Numbered from the stretch's first letter, positions 46,001 to 58,239 are shown. The stretch is DNA of 64,000 nucleotides from Zoroaster sp. YZ-2022 (GCA_029582265.1 CM055822.1:6565200-6629199); one strand, 5' to 3'. Notes: generated from the sequence alone by a model not told the origin. Program-made: numbers and translations.

Positions 46001-47935
46001 TTACTCATTTCAAAGAAATAGCTTTTCGGTATTGGCTTTTTCAACAGCCCTTTCCATTCGTACAAAAATGACACTGCAGTATTAAGTTAATACGATCTAT
46101 GGTTTTAGAAATATTGTAGCGCATCCGTTATTGGCTTAAACGCCCAACCACACATCTATAAAATATATTTTATCCTGCAAGAGCTTTAGCCTGTGACACC
46201 GCAAACGTCCCCGTGAAGACCGCCAGCTGTTTTCCAGTAGATAACGATCTCAGTCTCTGCGGTTTGTAAACAATGGGCCCCAGAACCACGAGTGTCTGGT
46301 GTGTGTTAAGTCAATGGGATTTTGGCCCAGAAAAGGAATTTTGAAGAAAAAACAAATCAAAACTTTGACCTTCCGGTACGACCGGAAGCAAATGTCAGAC
46401 GATTTTGACGTTAACTTTTCAAATGTTGCCTAAGCCTTGATCTATCAGATCCCAGATTATGAACATCATAGCTTTAGTATATTTTGATATACAGTCGATA
46501 GCAAATGGTCATTTTTAAAACTTAAATGGCTTGTAATTTGATACCTGATGACGTTACGTAACAACTTCTAGATTCATCTACATGATAAGGTCTTTATATG
46601 TGTGAAGTTTCAAGGTTGTGTGAAATTGTTAACTTGCACTTTAGATGTAGAGAAGAGTTAAGGAGAAGGAGAAGGAGAAGTAAAAAAAAACAAAAAAACG
46701 GAACAATAACAATAGTTGTTCGGCTGAAAAGCCGAACACCTAATGAACCGACAAATTATGTCAATCTTTAGCAGCGTTCAGAATTGTGAATTTACCAACA
46801 AGTAGGGGCGCCCCCTGCCCTCCCTTTGGCTACGGGGCACGCCACTGATCGTTGGTTATTTGAGGCCCTACTCAATGGGTGCGTTCGAGTAGCTTCCCCG
46901 GGTCTGACTCCGGAGTATTCGAGTAGGTCTTACGTCATTGCCAGGGCTTACCTGGGTCAGCCTCAAGTAACCTGCTCGCGAAGCAGGTCACTTGAGGCAG
47001 ACCCGGTAAGTGACGTCACTTTGAGAATGTTCTGAATGGCCGCCATCTTTGTTTTCAGTGCAGCGATTTCGTTAATTTTTTTACATATATTTTCAACCCT
47101 TAAACAATGAATCTGAGTAGAGACTGTTCTTATACGAGAAGATGTGTTGTTTTGTACGAACCTGAGAAGTAATACGCGATCATTAGTTCCTTTTTTACCC
47201 GGGAAAAAATCATTTTGCGATCGTTTCTTTGTAAATATTTTGTTTATACAAAGTCCGTGTGACCTTTGACATCCTTCACATCGCTTTAACGACCACAATA
47301 CGGCGAACATTCACCCGTGTGGCGTACTTGGGTTACCTCGGGGAAGCTACTCGAACGCACCCAATAAATGAGAGCCCTCAGAAACTTTTCACCAAATAGT
47401 TTTATCTCATATTTTTCAAGGGCACACGTGGAGTCAGGTTGGGGACACCACGTTAAAACATTCTGGAAGATATAGCTAGGCCTACTTTATACTTACGGTG
47501 CATTGCAAGTGTAGGCCTATACATTCCACCATTATCCAAATGTACATCATTGCTAGAGTTGGACAGCGTTCAATCACATCAAACCAGTCATGTAGAACAT
47601 ACCGAGATATACTCATGTTCTAGACTCACTATTTCTCGTATGATGCATACAGGTATAAGGAAAGCGCCAAGAAGTGGTCACGAATCTTCAGAGATCAACC
47701 CACAACACCAAGGGAGAGAGCCGCTGATTGGATAGAGCTTGTCATCAAACATGGCGGCGCCCATCTCCGACCCAAATCGCTTGATTTAAACTTTTTCCAA
47801 CTGAATTCCATCGATGTCATTCTGTTTCTGGCCGCCGTTGTGTTTGTGTGGGCTTGCGTCACATATTACGTCATGCGTACGGTGTGTCGTTTGACATGCT
47901 GTCGAAATAAGAGCGGGAAACCCAAAAAGGAGTAG
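42070..47935 (+). CDS. UDP-glucuronosyltransferase-like membrane enzyme (4 exons)
   Basis: Seen: exons 42070-43005, 44138-44357, 45009-45228 and 47653-47935 join in phase to 552 residues, close to the usual 530 of family 1 UGTs. Residues 1-29 look like a cleaved signal peptide. H44 and D172 sit where the catalytic His-Asp pair is expected. The nucleotide-sugar signature runs from W378 to the DQ pair at 420-421. A membrane span covers about 514-533, and the short basic tail ends KPKKE, a KxKxx-type ER retrieval signal. Family knowledge: UGTs transfer a sugar from a UDP-sugar to small lipophilic acceptors in the ER lumen (detoxification, steroid or bile salt conjugation). The sugar donor and acceptor are not predictable here. 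The signature reads H396-S-G rather than the common H-G-G. The start has A at -3 and G at +4. Confidence 0.95.
43246..43853. repeat. 25-bp minisatellite in UGT intron 1 (about 24 units)
   Basis: The unit is TTGTTTAAAA..CCTACACCACCTA with a few variants (AAAAAACC, AAATACC, and two units with an inserted TGGC). It fills half of the intron. Confidence 0.95.
44138..44357 (+). CDS. UGT-like exon 2
   Basis: Residues 313-385, acceptor ATCACAAACAG, donor CTCG|GTAAGT. It starts the UDP-sugar binding domain (GVVVFTISS strand) and includes the first half of the signature, from W378 to L385. Confidence 0.95.
45009..45228 (+). CDS. UGT-like exon 3
   Basis: Residues 387-458, acceptor CCTCTTTCCGTAG, donor CG|GTAAGA. 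It carries the second half of the signature, HSGLNGVYEAIYHG to GDQ. The first signature glycine after H396 is serine. Confidence 0.95.
45306..45573. mobile_element. mariner-type MITE in UGT intron 3
   Basis: TA, then CTACTCAAAACAATTTAGGG, and its exact inverse at the right, then TA. Perfect 30-bp ends suggest a young insertion. Confidence 0.9.
45821..46847. mobile_element. 1-kb non-autonomous hAT-like element in UGT intron 3
   Basis: CAGTGGCGTAGTCAGG at the left and GGGCACGCCACTG at the right. Flanks ATCGTTAG (45813-45820) and ATCGTTGG (46848-46855) match at seven of eight bases. No transposase frame is present. Confidence 0.8.
46877..47362. mobile_element. MITE with GGGTGCGTTCGAGTAGCTTC ends
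   Basis: 23-bp perfect inverted ends, flanked by AAT on both sides. A second internal palindrome (GTTACTTGAGG-like blocks around CTGCTCGCGAAGCAG) lies near the left end. Located in UGT intron 3, 20 bp after the hAT-like element's right repeat. Confidence 0.88.
47653..47935 (+). CDS. UGT-like exon 4 with membrane anchor
   Basis: Residues 460-552 and TAG stop, acceptor GATGCATACAG. It encodes the RAADWIELVIKHGGAHLRP envelope helix region, one membrane span (about 514-533) and a basic cytosolic tail. An AATAAA lies 139 bases past the stop. Confidence 0.95.
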
Positions 47936-48073
47936 GTCTAGTTTGTACCCATGCAGTCGAGTATGAAAGGCTAATTAGCATGTGCACAAGATAAGCATGC
48001 TTTGGCCAATTATTGATGGAATTTCATTAAGACATATTTGGGGTAGTTTGTATTCATAGTAAATTTAAGTTTT

Positions 48074-48079
48074 AATAAA
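48074..48079 (+). other. Candidate polyadenylation signal of the UGT-like gene
   Basis: AATAAA 139 bases downstream of the UGT stop codon, at a usual distance for a 3' UTR. Confidence 0.5.
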
Positions 48080-49204
48080 AGTTCGCTGCGCGGTTAACAA
48101 AAGGATAAAGATCGTGGTCACGGGGGATAAAAGACCGTTCAGGCAAAATTTTCGTTTAGTAAAATTATTTCCAAACATTATTTCCGTCTTCATGAACTGA
48201 AAAATCCACGTTTGACAGAATGAATTACAAAAATCTGAATACATTTTCTTTATTTTCTCGTTAAGGGTCAACGACATAATGCAATAGTCTGAACCTACAC
48301 ACTTTAATCAAAAGTGTACATTAATAACATACATCATGATTCAGAGCATACTGATCGAAACGTCGAGTTATAACCTTCGGTTCTTTTCAGAATTACTACT
48401 CAATAGAGAATTTCACAAGTTGTCAGCGCAATTAGTCTTACTTATCCTCTTCACCGTGCAAAGCTACAAGTTTTACCTACGATTTTAAAAGGAAGGTAGA
48501 ACATTGGCCGACGGTATTACCTGATGTAACGGGCGATTACTGTAGTAATTTTGCCAACATTACTAATGGTAGAGCTTCGACGAGAGATGATATTTGTATT
48601 AAATGTTAGTGAAAATACCAAATAAAATATCTAAAGACGGCCATTTTGAATAGATTTCCTTTAGTTACCAACCCGTATTTTGTTGTTTAGCAACAATAGA
48701 TGCAATATTAATCCTGTAGTCACATGACCTCCAAGCGTGCTTCGTAAAAACCAGAAGAGATATCTGGTATTATAATGATCGTATGTTATGGCATACATTT
48801 TCAGAGGACAGGCTACTAAAGTAATTGGGAGAATACAATCATTTGTATATCCTTATCCTATAGCAAAAAGTGGTTTTCTGTTAAATTGAATGGTTTTGTT
48901 GTCCTTATACTTTTAAATCTTTCGTCAGAAAATGGTGACAAATTTAAAACATTTTGACTTCAGAGAAATATTCATGAGAATTATTGAGTCATTTATAATG
49001 ATAACAATATATATTAGATCATTATTAGATCATGCAAATTCTTTTTAAAAGTAATGTTACAAAATGTTATTCTTTAAAAATATAACAATTTATATTGATA
49101 TAAACAAAATATTATTACACAATATCAAGATACGATATTTTCAAAAGGCAATTAAGAATAGATTTGATTGAATACAATGATTTTGTACAATATGGCAACT
49201 AACT

Positions 49205-49426
49205 CACGGAATTTAAAAACGCATCATCCCAATATTTCACATATTTTTCAACAGCAGATTATTGCAGTGAGAAATAAGAACATAGGTTAACAATTCATGA
49301 GCGCAAATTTTCACATCATACTGACACAATGAAAGTGCTATGTACAATTATAGCTTCAATTTATCACTGCATATAAGTTATACATATTTATTGAGAAATA
49401 TAAGTTGATGCGTTTTTAAATTCCGT
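49205..49426. mobile_element. MITE with CACGGAATTTAAAAACGCAT ends
   Basis: The 22-bp left end is exactly inverted at 49405-49426. The interior is AT-rich, with no frame. Confidence 0.75.
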
Positions 49427-50436
49427 GACTACATTGGTGGAGACGATGCTTGATGTGTATATACTGGAAAACAAAACAAGATGGAAGAAACTTGGCATAC
49501 GGCGCAAGTGATACTTTTCATGCCACAAATAGCAAATTCCTGATTGTTCCTGCCTCTCCCCTAGTCTCTATACTACTGCCTTTCTCCCATCTACCCCTTG
49601 GTAGATGGCTACATCCTCATTAATCGACCAGAAGCGGGGGGAATACATAGGACGTACACTCCTCCCCTAGCCCAAAGATCTGACGTCACGCTTTGAGGCT
49701 CATGAATTACGCCAGATGGCAGCCGTACGGCTAGTACCTTGTTTCCCAGAGATTCAACTGTCACCTTGGTTGGTAGCTAGTTAGTACAATCCTCGAAGCA
49801 TGATGTCAAATCTTCAACACAATGTAAACCCTTGAATGGTGCGTCTGTATTCTTGAAGATAAAGACAGGTGACCAGTCTAACTCCTGCCCAGTTGTGTTG
49901 GTCCACCAAACACATGCATATCACCCCTCCCAACACACTCAACATTTTGTTTAAGAATAGTGAAATAAAGTTACAAATAGATTAAAAAATAATAATGGAA
50001 GGTCATTGAGGGTTCCAAACCCCCTGCCCCTGGGACAGGTGCGCAACTGCTCTCAACTAGCCCTCTCTTTATACACAGTAAGTTCTTTGAACGTTTTATA
50101 CTAAACACCTTTGTTCCTTTTATAATAATCATCCATGTTTTTATTGTACTGGCCATTATACATGTTTTTGTTTATTTTTTGTTGTTATGGTTGCAATGGT
50201 TATCTACTTTGAATTGAGATATTTCATAAAAATTGTTTTACATAAGCTCTGATTTAACGGTAATTAAAAGGCCAAAAGGAATTGATGACAGCACCCACAA
50301 TACATTTATTTTGGGACACATTTACTGTAAAACCACGCTTTCAAGATTATTTTCCTTTCCAAAGGCAATTTCATTTTTATTTTAAGTAAATTAATGAAAC
50401 AGCTACATTTATTCATTCTTTATGTCAGGAATGAAC

Positions 50437-50442
50437 TTTATT
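50437..50442 (-). other. Candidate polyadenylation signal of the class II aldolase-like gene
   Basis: AATAAA on the minus strand, 187 bases past the stop codon at 50629. Confidence 0.45.
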
Positions 50443-50628
50443 GGGCCTTCTCGCTGGTGCATGCAGCATGTAAGCTACAGAGTGTGGTTGTGAGAATTAC
50501 AGCCTCACTTTCGTATTAACCATGAATAAGGCGAATACATATCTCTCGATTCTTATAAAGTATGGAGGCATTTAGAGAATATCAATAGCGTACACTCCTT
50601 AGAACCGACCTGTATGACATTATACACA

Positions 50629-50790
50629 CTACAACAGAAAATCGGGATCACGTTTCCTCAAGATGCTCTTGATTCCCTCAAAGTGAGCAATCTTGTAGTA
50701 TTCCCCACACTCATCAAAGTAATCAGCAACGCCCTTAGCAACTTCGTCGCTCACCTCGCAGGGCTCCTTGCCCGATGCTTCCGCTGTCAT
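50629..50790 (-). CDS. Class II aldolase-like exon 4 (C-terminus)
   Basis: Residues 210-262 and TAG stop, acceptor TTGTCTCCTCAG. It follows exon 3 in phase 0 and gives the HFEGIKSILRKRDPDF tail typical of this family. The opposite-strand reading frame over this exon is a shadow. Confidence 0.92.
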   Translation of the reverse strand: MTAEASGKEPCEVSDEVAKGVADYFDECGEYYKIAHFEGIKSILRKRDPDFLL

Positions 50791-53700
50791 CTGAGGAGAC
50801 AAGAAATATAAAATTAGTCGCTGGACCTTAAATGGGACCTTAGATCACATGTAAGGATGATTAGACAAAAAAAAATTACATTAAAGGGAAGGTACAACAT
50901 TGGTAATGTTGGCTAAACTGCTTCTATGAGTATGTTTACTCTCTTTGAATCAAAATATACATTAAAGGGAGGTACAATATTGGTAATGTTGGCAAAACTG
51001 CTTCTATGAGTATGCTTACTCTCTTTGAATCAAGATATTCATATTGAAAGATAAATATTAACATGAAGTACAAGGAGAGTGGCAAGTGGTAATGATTGAA
51101 GACAATAATTCCATATTTCCCAAGACTTATTTCTGTTCAGTTAGTGATTTCAAACAAGATGGGAAATTCAATTTTTTCGGTCTGAAGTGCTCTTCAATAT
51201 AAAAACAAAAATGTTTAATGTATTATTTTTAATATATGAATTTTTTTCCCATTCACAAAATCTTTTTTTTCATTATTTGAATTTGAACACTGCTATATTT
51301 TTTTACAAAGTGATTTTGTGAAAGAAATATTGACATGAACTAATTTTCTCATAAATGTTTGAACTGAAGTCGTCAAAGGACTGAAGCTGGAAGCTTTAGG
51401 GTTGGTGTCATAACATCAATCTTGATCTGCAGAAAGTATGAAGGCACACAAACGACCTTTAATCAAGTGTGTAAGAGCTTAAAGTTTAAAACATGCTTCA
51501 TCTCCAGTATCCAAGAATAACTGTCTAAACAAATAATCATCATCATCCCACTATTGTAATCAATGGATTGCACCAGTCAGGGCCAGTATTATAAAATAAC
51601 ACTACAAAAGGATCAAAGATTATGTTTGTAAACCTCCCTTTCCAGTTGTATTTCGAGGGGTGTTATCTTGTCGTAATTCAGAGAGGTAAACTCTATTTGG
51701 CATGTGATATTTGTCTAGCAATTGATCTGTTACAGTGGGAACCTTAGCCACACACCCATCAGACAACCCATACAGAAGTTTGTGCAACACTGTATCGATG
51801 TTCTTTGGTGGACTGTTCGTTAACATTTAAGCAAGGGATTGGATATTATTCCTTTTCATTCCATGAATGTTTAGACATTTTACTAGTAATGTTGTACAAT
51901 CACTCTATGATGACATCCATTGACAAAACTGCTGATTTTGCCTGCCACCATCCTGTCCTAGAGTATGTTTCTGCCTTAGGTAGCCATTTTATGGAGAGTA
52001 AAAAAAAAAAGTCTTGTTCCTGTAAAACTTCTATTGACGACATGGACGATAGATCCCATGACATGGACACTGGTTTGCAAAATTGGCTGTATTTGCAAAG
52101 AAAATTTAAAGACTTCTGTACACAAGACAACAGTGAACGATTTCCCCTGTATCGCATCGCAAAATGCGACGTAATTTGGACAATCTGCGATGGAATTTCA
52201 AACAATGCATCGCAGATTTTGCAATACAAATTTCGACAGATTTATAAACATTTTTGAAACCATATTCACAAACCTTTCCCGAAATAACGTTTACATGTAT
52301 CAGATGAAAATCCTATAGGAAAGAAAGAACAGTGAATCCATCCCGGATCCTGTTATACTGTTAATATAATCTAATGCTCCTAAATAATAATAAATCAATC
52401 CTTGAAAAGAAAACTAACATAATAACATTCATTTTATCATGGAGGAATGTTCTCTTCCTCCGTGATTTTACATAGTGTATATTGTTCCAGATAAGTAGAT
52501 GTAGTGTTGTAGCGGGGTAAGCTGCACAGATTTGTTTTGGCCGCATTCAAAGGAAACGGTGAATTTGCGGAAAAGGGGGTTCAGAGAAAAAGAAAGATTT
52601 CCCTGAAGTTTGAAGACTAAAAGCGATTTCAGTTAATTTGTTTCCTGATTTCCTTTTCCTTTTTTATTTAATACTTATAAAGAAAGTTATAGTTGCTTTA
52701 GAACCCATCTATTAAAGCACTGGCTCTTACTTGGCTGTGAACACTCATTTTTATGGGGTATACTATAGACGCATATTTTGAAAATGCAACACGAACATGT
52801 AGGCTTGAAAGGAAAAAAGTGCAGATCCTTTCTTGTATTTTTAGTCATATGAAACGTATTGAAATAAGTCACAATGAGGGTTGCGCTCAGATGATTTGCA
52901 AAAAGCATAGCTAGCTTTCAAACTGCAACTGGACGGATGAATAACTTTGAATATGTCTGTTTTTTAATAGAATATGCAGACCGCAACCCTCATTGTGACT
53001 TATTTCAATACGTTTCATATGACTATACTATAGACGCATATTTTGAAAATGCAACACAAACATGTAGGCCTAGGCTTGAAAGAAAAAAGTGCAGATCCTT
53101 TCTTTTATTTTTGCATTGGATTACATGCAGTGACCTCACGCTGTGTTGGCTACTGAGCGAGATTCAAACTAATTCGCCTTCAAACAAACCTTTGGTGAAG
53201 GGTGCGAATTGAAGGGTGATTAACTTGCTTAACTTTTTCTTTACAAACCCCACTCCTATGGGGTTGTCACATACACTGTAATAGAGGACAAATCTGTACG
53301 AAAGTGTGGTGTTCTTAATGCAAGCTTGATTATACCACAAAGTAAAGTTACACTCGGCGAAATTCACTTTGAAAAGCACCCGAACATGTCGCAGTCGGTA
53401 ATTTGTTTTTTGCCTCTGTCTTAGCTATCGATATAATAATGTAAACAAAAAAGAAAATGGACGGAGGACTAACTTTCATGAATGACTGCAATTTGGCGAA
53501 AATAGTTACACAGGAGTATTTTTTACCACCTGTGGCTCAATTTCCGGACACTAAAAATTATTATTTCTGGTAAAATTTGGACATTCATATTATGAGCCAA
53601 ACGACAGTAACGCCTTAAAAAAAAAAAAACCTTTACCTATGCACACTACATACTGTAATTTTAAGCATTTTTAAATTTGCTACACAAAATTCACAGATTG

Positions 53701-56700
53701 CTATACAAAAAATTATTTTGCTATGCAAATTCATTTTTTGCATCGCAGTTTTGCTATGCAAAATGTTTGAATGAAATCGTTCCCTGGACAAGTCTCTCTA
53801 ATACCAGAAAAATAGGTAGTAATTTTTGTGGAAGGAAAAAAGTCTTGCTCCTGTTGATGACAATCACGACATGGACCACAAAAATTGAGTATTTTCGAAG
53901 AAAATTGCAAGACTTCTGTAAACAATACAACAAAAACAGATTTCTCTTTAACCTGAAACATTGCCGCCCTCTCAAAGTAGTAGAGGTTATCGAAGACGGC
54001 AGCAGCGGATTGGCCGACACCGACCACCCCATGGTTGCCCATGACCATGATCTGCTTGTCCTTGAAGTTTCGGGCGAGTCTCTCGCTCTCATCCCCCATG
54101 TCACCAGTGCCTCCATACTCACGGTCGTACGCAATCTTACCAAAATATCGCATGCTGGACTGGTGGATCATCTTAAGCCGTGAATCTTTCAAACAGCCTG
54201 AAATAACATTAACAGGGGTATGATTTGACAAAAGTAAAAATTCCTGAGAAATGGGTAGTGTGCCAGGTATCCGGGTACCCGACCGAAATGGTCATTACCC
54301 GGTTCCATTTTTCGGTTCCAATTACCCGTAAACGACTTTTTAAAATTCAGACTTAACATTTGAGCGGTGCAAACAGAAATCTGTGACTCTTGAACAATGA
54401 TGCACTTGTACAGACAATTAACTTTAAATTCAAGAGATTACACTCCAATAAAGAAAAGATCGATAGTATGGTATCCTCTGTATTATAAAAGTCAATTTGT
54501 TACCATTTACAGTACATGTATTTGTACACCACCGGAGGCATGTTGTCAACAAAAATGAAAACGGGTATGTGGGTATCCGGGTATCCGAAGTTTCCTGATT
54601 TCGGGTATCCGGTTACAAAAATATCCGAAAACGCACAGCCCTATAGTGAGCCTGGGTCTCCCTTTGGTCTAGAGGACAAAGCCCCCTGAACCTACTGGAT
54701 GTTTCATTTTGGATTTACAGACTCTCTACGTCCACACAAACAAGAAACTAGAGGTTTGGACACAATACAGGCTACTGCTTTCTTTCCTCGATGGCTGCTT
54801 CTCTTCTTTCAAGGAAATTTTGAGGCAAAATGAGACTTCTGAAATCAGGAAAAATCCTGAGAAATCACATACGTGTAGTAATTCAAGATATAATCAGGCT
54901 TCATACATATTTTTCATTTGCTTGGTAACCATTTCTCAGATTTTGTTCTGGCTAAATCAGTCTATTTTATTGTATTGCAGTCCCCTAAATTTGCCTCAAT
55001 ACGCATCCCTTTGGATGGATGATGAATTTGAAAATATATTGCCACATTATTTATAACTACCGTAGTATTAACGTAGGCAAAATTGAGTATTCTTACTCTT
55101 TGATTCATGACATACATTAAACAACCAACCTGTGAAAGTTTCTAATTATTACGTTGTGTCATTTGAGAAAACAGTGAAAATGCATTGAAAATGTATTCAG
55201 ATTATCACCGTTTTATTCTAATTATAAAAAATTAAGGAAAGAGTGATCTGTCCCAAGTTCGAAGAAGAAATTTCACTTTGCTTAAAAGTGACGGCATCTT
55301 GTCCAAATCATTTCTAGGGGAAGTGTGATTCCATCATTGATGCTTTCTACGAATAATAATAATAATAATAATGTGTGGACTTATATAGCGCACGTATCCA
55401 CCAACTGAGTGGTGCTCAAGGCGCATTATATTATTACCCCTGCTCATAAGGCTCATAAATCATTCCTGAAACCATCTCAGCTCCCTGGGGAGTATACAGC
55501 TCAATTGCTGCCATTACAGCGCATACAGGGCTAATCAACCAATTATGCCCTCACAGGTACCCATTTAACCCCTGGGTGGAGAGAAGCAATTATGGTTAAG
55601 TGTCTTGCTCAAGGACACAAGTGTCACGGCCGGGATTCGAACCCACATTCTGCTGCTAACACCAGAACTTGAGTCCGGTAAGCTAGACCGCTCGGCCACG
55701 ACACTCCGGTAAGTAAGTTTCACATTATCATTCAACAATTTTGTTATATTTAAATTACCACTCCTATACCTTACCTTTAAGACTGAGGCAGGAATCAGAC
55801 AACTTTATCACATTATAGGCATATCCCTTTAACCCCTGGGTCCAGTAACCCTAACCACCCAATATCCTGCAAAATCCTCCAAGGGGCAATTTTTGGGGAA
55901 AATTCAGTGCTGTTGGAAACTGGTACTTTCACCTCTTCAAATGGGACAAAATTACTACCTGGCAAGAAGTACAGGCCATAAGTGCTGAATATGAAAGACC
56001 AACGAAAATGCATGGTGCAATTTGAAGAAAATGGCATGTTTCCAAAAGTGCACTGATGGATTTTGGAGGATTCAGGAAGGTTCCTAGCCAGAATACCTAT
56101 AGGGGGTTAGGGTTCAGGAAGGTTCCTAGCCAGAATACCTACAGGGGATTAGGGTTCAGGAAGGTCCCTTATCAGAATACCTAGGGGGTAAGGGCTAATG
56201 AAACTGTGCTTTATATGAAACTGCATTCCCATTCATAATGAGGAACACCAATCTAACTTATGTGTACATGTACTTCTCAGTTTAAAGGAAAGGTAGGTCT
56301 ATAAGTATAGATAATTATAGTTAATTAAAAAATGGATGAATTTTAATGTACAACTTACTTGGTGTAAACCTGATGATGGTATCAATGTTTCCTATAAATA
56401 ATTTTGTCTGATATGCTCTAATGAAACATCTACTCACTGAGTGCCGTTGAATACCGAGGGTGAAGATGCATGATACAGCCAAGTGCATCACCCAAAGCTC
56501 TGTACATAGCTGTATGTATGCACACTGCGCTGGCTTCGCCTAAACCCTCACCCTCAATCACCTCCCTGGTCTGTATGTCCACACCCACTAGACAACTTGC
56601 TGTCACCTGTGGAGTAATTCATATTTTTTGGGTAATATTTGCATGTTTTATTCTGTAAATATATCCTGTGAAAGTTTCAGCACAATTTGAGGTCACATTT

Positions 56701-57977
56701 TTGAGAAAACGGTGATAAAAGTGTTTTTGCATGTTTTACAAAGAATTGCTAGATGGCAACCTTTTTGTAATTCCACATTACAATTTCAGTTTTTCAGAAT
56801 TTATCAGGATGATTGATATGTGTAGAAACGTTACACCAAGTAACTTTTTTTGATTATAAGAACCAAGAGATAAGTAAAGACAAGGTGAAAAAAGTTGAAA
56901 TGCATTCAGAATATTTTAATTCTGATGAGGAAAATCGATCAGTGGCTGTTGATCCAATTCAGATTTGAATTTTTATTCATGATTTTGAACCAAGTTAGCA
57001 TATCTTTTTGTTTTGTTTTGTTTTGCTTTGTTTTCAGGGGGGGGGGGGGAATTACCTAATGGGTACTGTACATCATTGCATTTTGTTTTGAAAAGGCGAG
57101 GTAGTTAAAACTTGAAAAGGCCAGACTGCATTCTCTGAATATTTAAACATTTTTTCCCCAGTAATTGGCAAAATAATTGGTAGTTGATGCTACGTGATGT
57201 GTGTTCCACAAATCAAATGAAAGTGACCTGTGTGAATTATAAACAAATATTTATGGTGAATATATAAGACCACCCCCCCTTCCAAAAAAAAATTTAAAAT
57301 AAAATAAAAGGAAAGAATGTCGTATCCGACCGCCACATTTAAAGGTTTTGGGGGGAATTTTTTGTAGCCACTAACTAGTTAAAAAATTATTCTATTGATT
57401 TTTCGGGGTACAGAAAGCGAAAACTTTATTTCCATTCTAAAAACATCCCCCCTTCAGAAAATAGAAAGTTCCTATTACAGTTGCCACTGAGCATGTACAA
57501 TGACTGTGTTGGTCACTAACGGGGGAGTTGACAAGATCAGACCGACATGACTGAGGAAGTCATCGTATACCCCAAAAAAATTCATGAAATAAATATCCTG
57601 GAATAATTTGAAATATATGTCCATCATCATCCATATGTTCTCCACCTTACTGGGTAGGTAAAATTACATTATTGGTTATATTGAATAAGAAAAAGTGGAA
57701 GTCGGATACAACATTCTACCGAAATAAAATAAAAAAATATATATAGAAATGAGTTACTATCCACCTGGCTCCAGTGAAGGCCATAGGGAATCAGAAGCAT
57801 GACATTCCCCTTGCCGTTCCGAGCAGGTACTTTCATCGTCAGATGATTACATATCCCTTCTCCCATCCCATAGTAATCCATTCCCCGGTATGAGGTGGCC
57901 AGATCCTCCCTAGCCCTCTTGTTGGCTTGCTGAACTTCATTTCCGACCGTACAGAGTGCCCGGCTATAGAGTTGCAT
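50629..57977 (-). CDS. Class II aldolase/adducin-domain protein (4 exons)
   Basis: Seen on the minus strand: exons 57977-57765, 56606-56438, 54197-53953 and 50790-50629 join in phase to 262 residues, the usual size of stand-alone class II aldolase/adducin proteins such as the PA3430-like group. Zinc-ligand candidates are H118 and H120 in the HLH motif (MHLHPRYSTAL) and H183 in the NHG motif. NH at residues 44-45 and the IPYGLHWSQ strand are also typical. The family is known for zinc-dependent cleavage or epimerisation of phosphosugars; the substrate of this animal subgroup is not known to me. There is no signal peptide, so it is probably cytosolic. The ATG at 57977 was chosen because it gives family-length protein; its context is weak (T at -3). 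A splice acceptor at 57964 is an alternative beginning for this exon if an upstream exon exists. Confidence 0.92.
50791..53952. other. Intron 3 of the aldolase-like gene
   Basis: 3.2 kb. It contains a tandem pair of about 83 bp (50884-51050) from the AAAGGGAAGGTACAACAT family. A segment at 52005-52150 resembles 53830-53950 beside the exon 3 donor. A mixed direct and inverted arrangement lies at 52762-53112. Open frames here have no recognisable homology. Confidence 0.55.
53953..54197 (-). CDS. Class II aldolase-like exon 3 with NHG motif
   Basis: Residues 129-209, acceptor TGTTATTTCAG, donor TTTCAG|GTTAAA. It contains MVMGNHGVVGVG (H183, third zinc ligand) and the FDNLYYFERAA helix at the domain end. 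Confidence 0.94.
54258..54645. repeat. Repeat rich in GGGTATCCGG motifs, aldolase-like intron 2
   Basis: GTATCCGGGTACCCG near 54268 and GGGTATCCGGGTATCCG near 54565, followed by CGAAAACGCACAGCCCTA. It looks like a non-autonomous DNA element, but the exact ends were not fixed. Confidence 0.45.
55353..55708 (-). repeat. tRNA-derived SINE, copy 3
   Basis: Same family; complete head with GGCCGAGCGGTCTAGC and GGTTCGAATCCCGG, and an (ATT)n tail. It lies in intron 2 of the class II aldolase-like gene. Confidence 0.85.
56438..56606 (-). CDS. Class II aldolase-like exon 2 with HxH zinc motif
   Basis: Residues 72-127, acceptor TTACTCCACAG, donor CTCA|GTGAGT. It contains GEGLGEASAVCIHTAMY and the zinc-binding HLH at 118-120. 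Confidence 0.93.
57765..57977 (-). CDS. Class II aldolase-like exon 1
   Basis: Residues 1-71, ending CAG|GTGGAT on a codon boundary. It encodes the N-terminal helix (RAREDLATSYRGMDYYGMGEG), the NH pair and IPYGLHWSQ. Confidence 0.88.
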
Positions 57978-58239
57978 AAAGGAGACAGAATAAGAAGAAA
58001 TTCACCTTTAAGCCCCAAGGATACTGACCGAAACTGTCATTACCCAGTCACTTGAAAGCGCTGCTCTTTCCGTGAGTAAAATACAATGTACAGTGTGTAT
58101 TACAAAGTCAAAACAACAGATAACAAACAACTCGACAAAGCTTCAGTGCCTAGAAAGTAGAAACACGACACATTTGCAGTCAGTTGCACTAATTTAACCA
58201 TATAACCACCCCAAACCCATCAAAATCCTCCAAGGGGCT

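Larger units (their letters stand above)
47936..50628. other. Intergenic between convergent UGT and aldolase-like genes
   Basis: Holds both 3' UTRs with their poly(A) signals, half of the fold-back repeat near 48350, an AT-rich zone and the MITE at 49205. Nothing coding seen. Confidence 0.6.

Noticed and set aside
51620..51826. A 68-residue minus-strand frame in aldolase-like intron 3
   Set aside because: The composition looks protein-like, but no family is recognised and it would break the phase-0 join of exons 3 and 4.
51805..52257. A 150-residue plus-strand frame
   Set aside because: Part of it is a repeat of 53830-53950, an intron segment, and it has no recognisable domain.
53731..54231. 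Treating the long minus-strand frame as a single-exon gene
   Set aside because: Only 54197-53953 matches the class II aldolase family; both borders have splice sites that join the other exons in phase.
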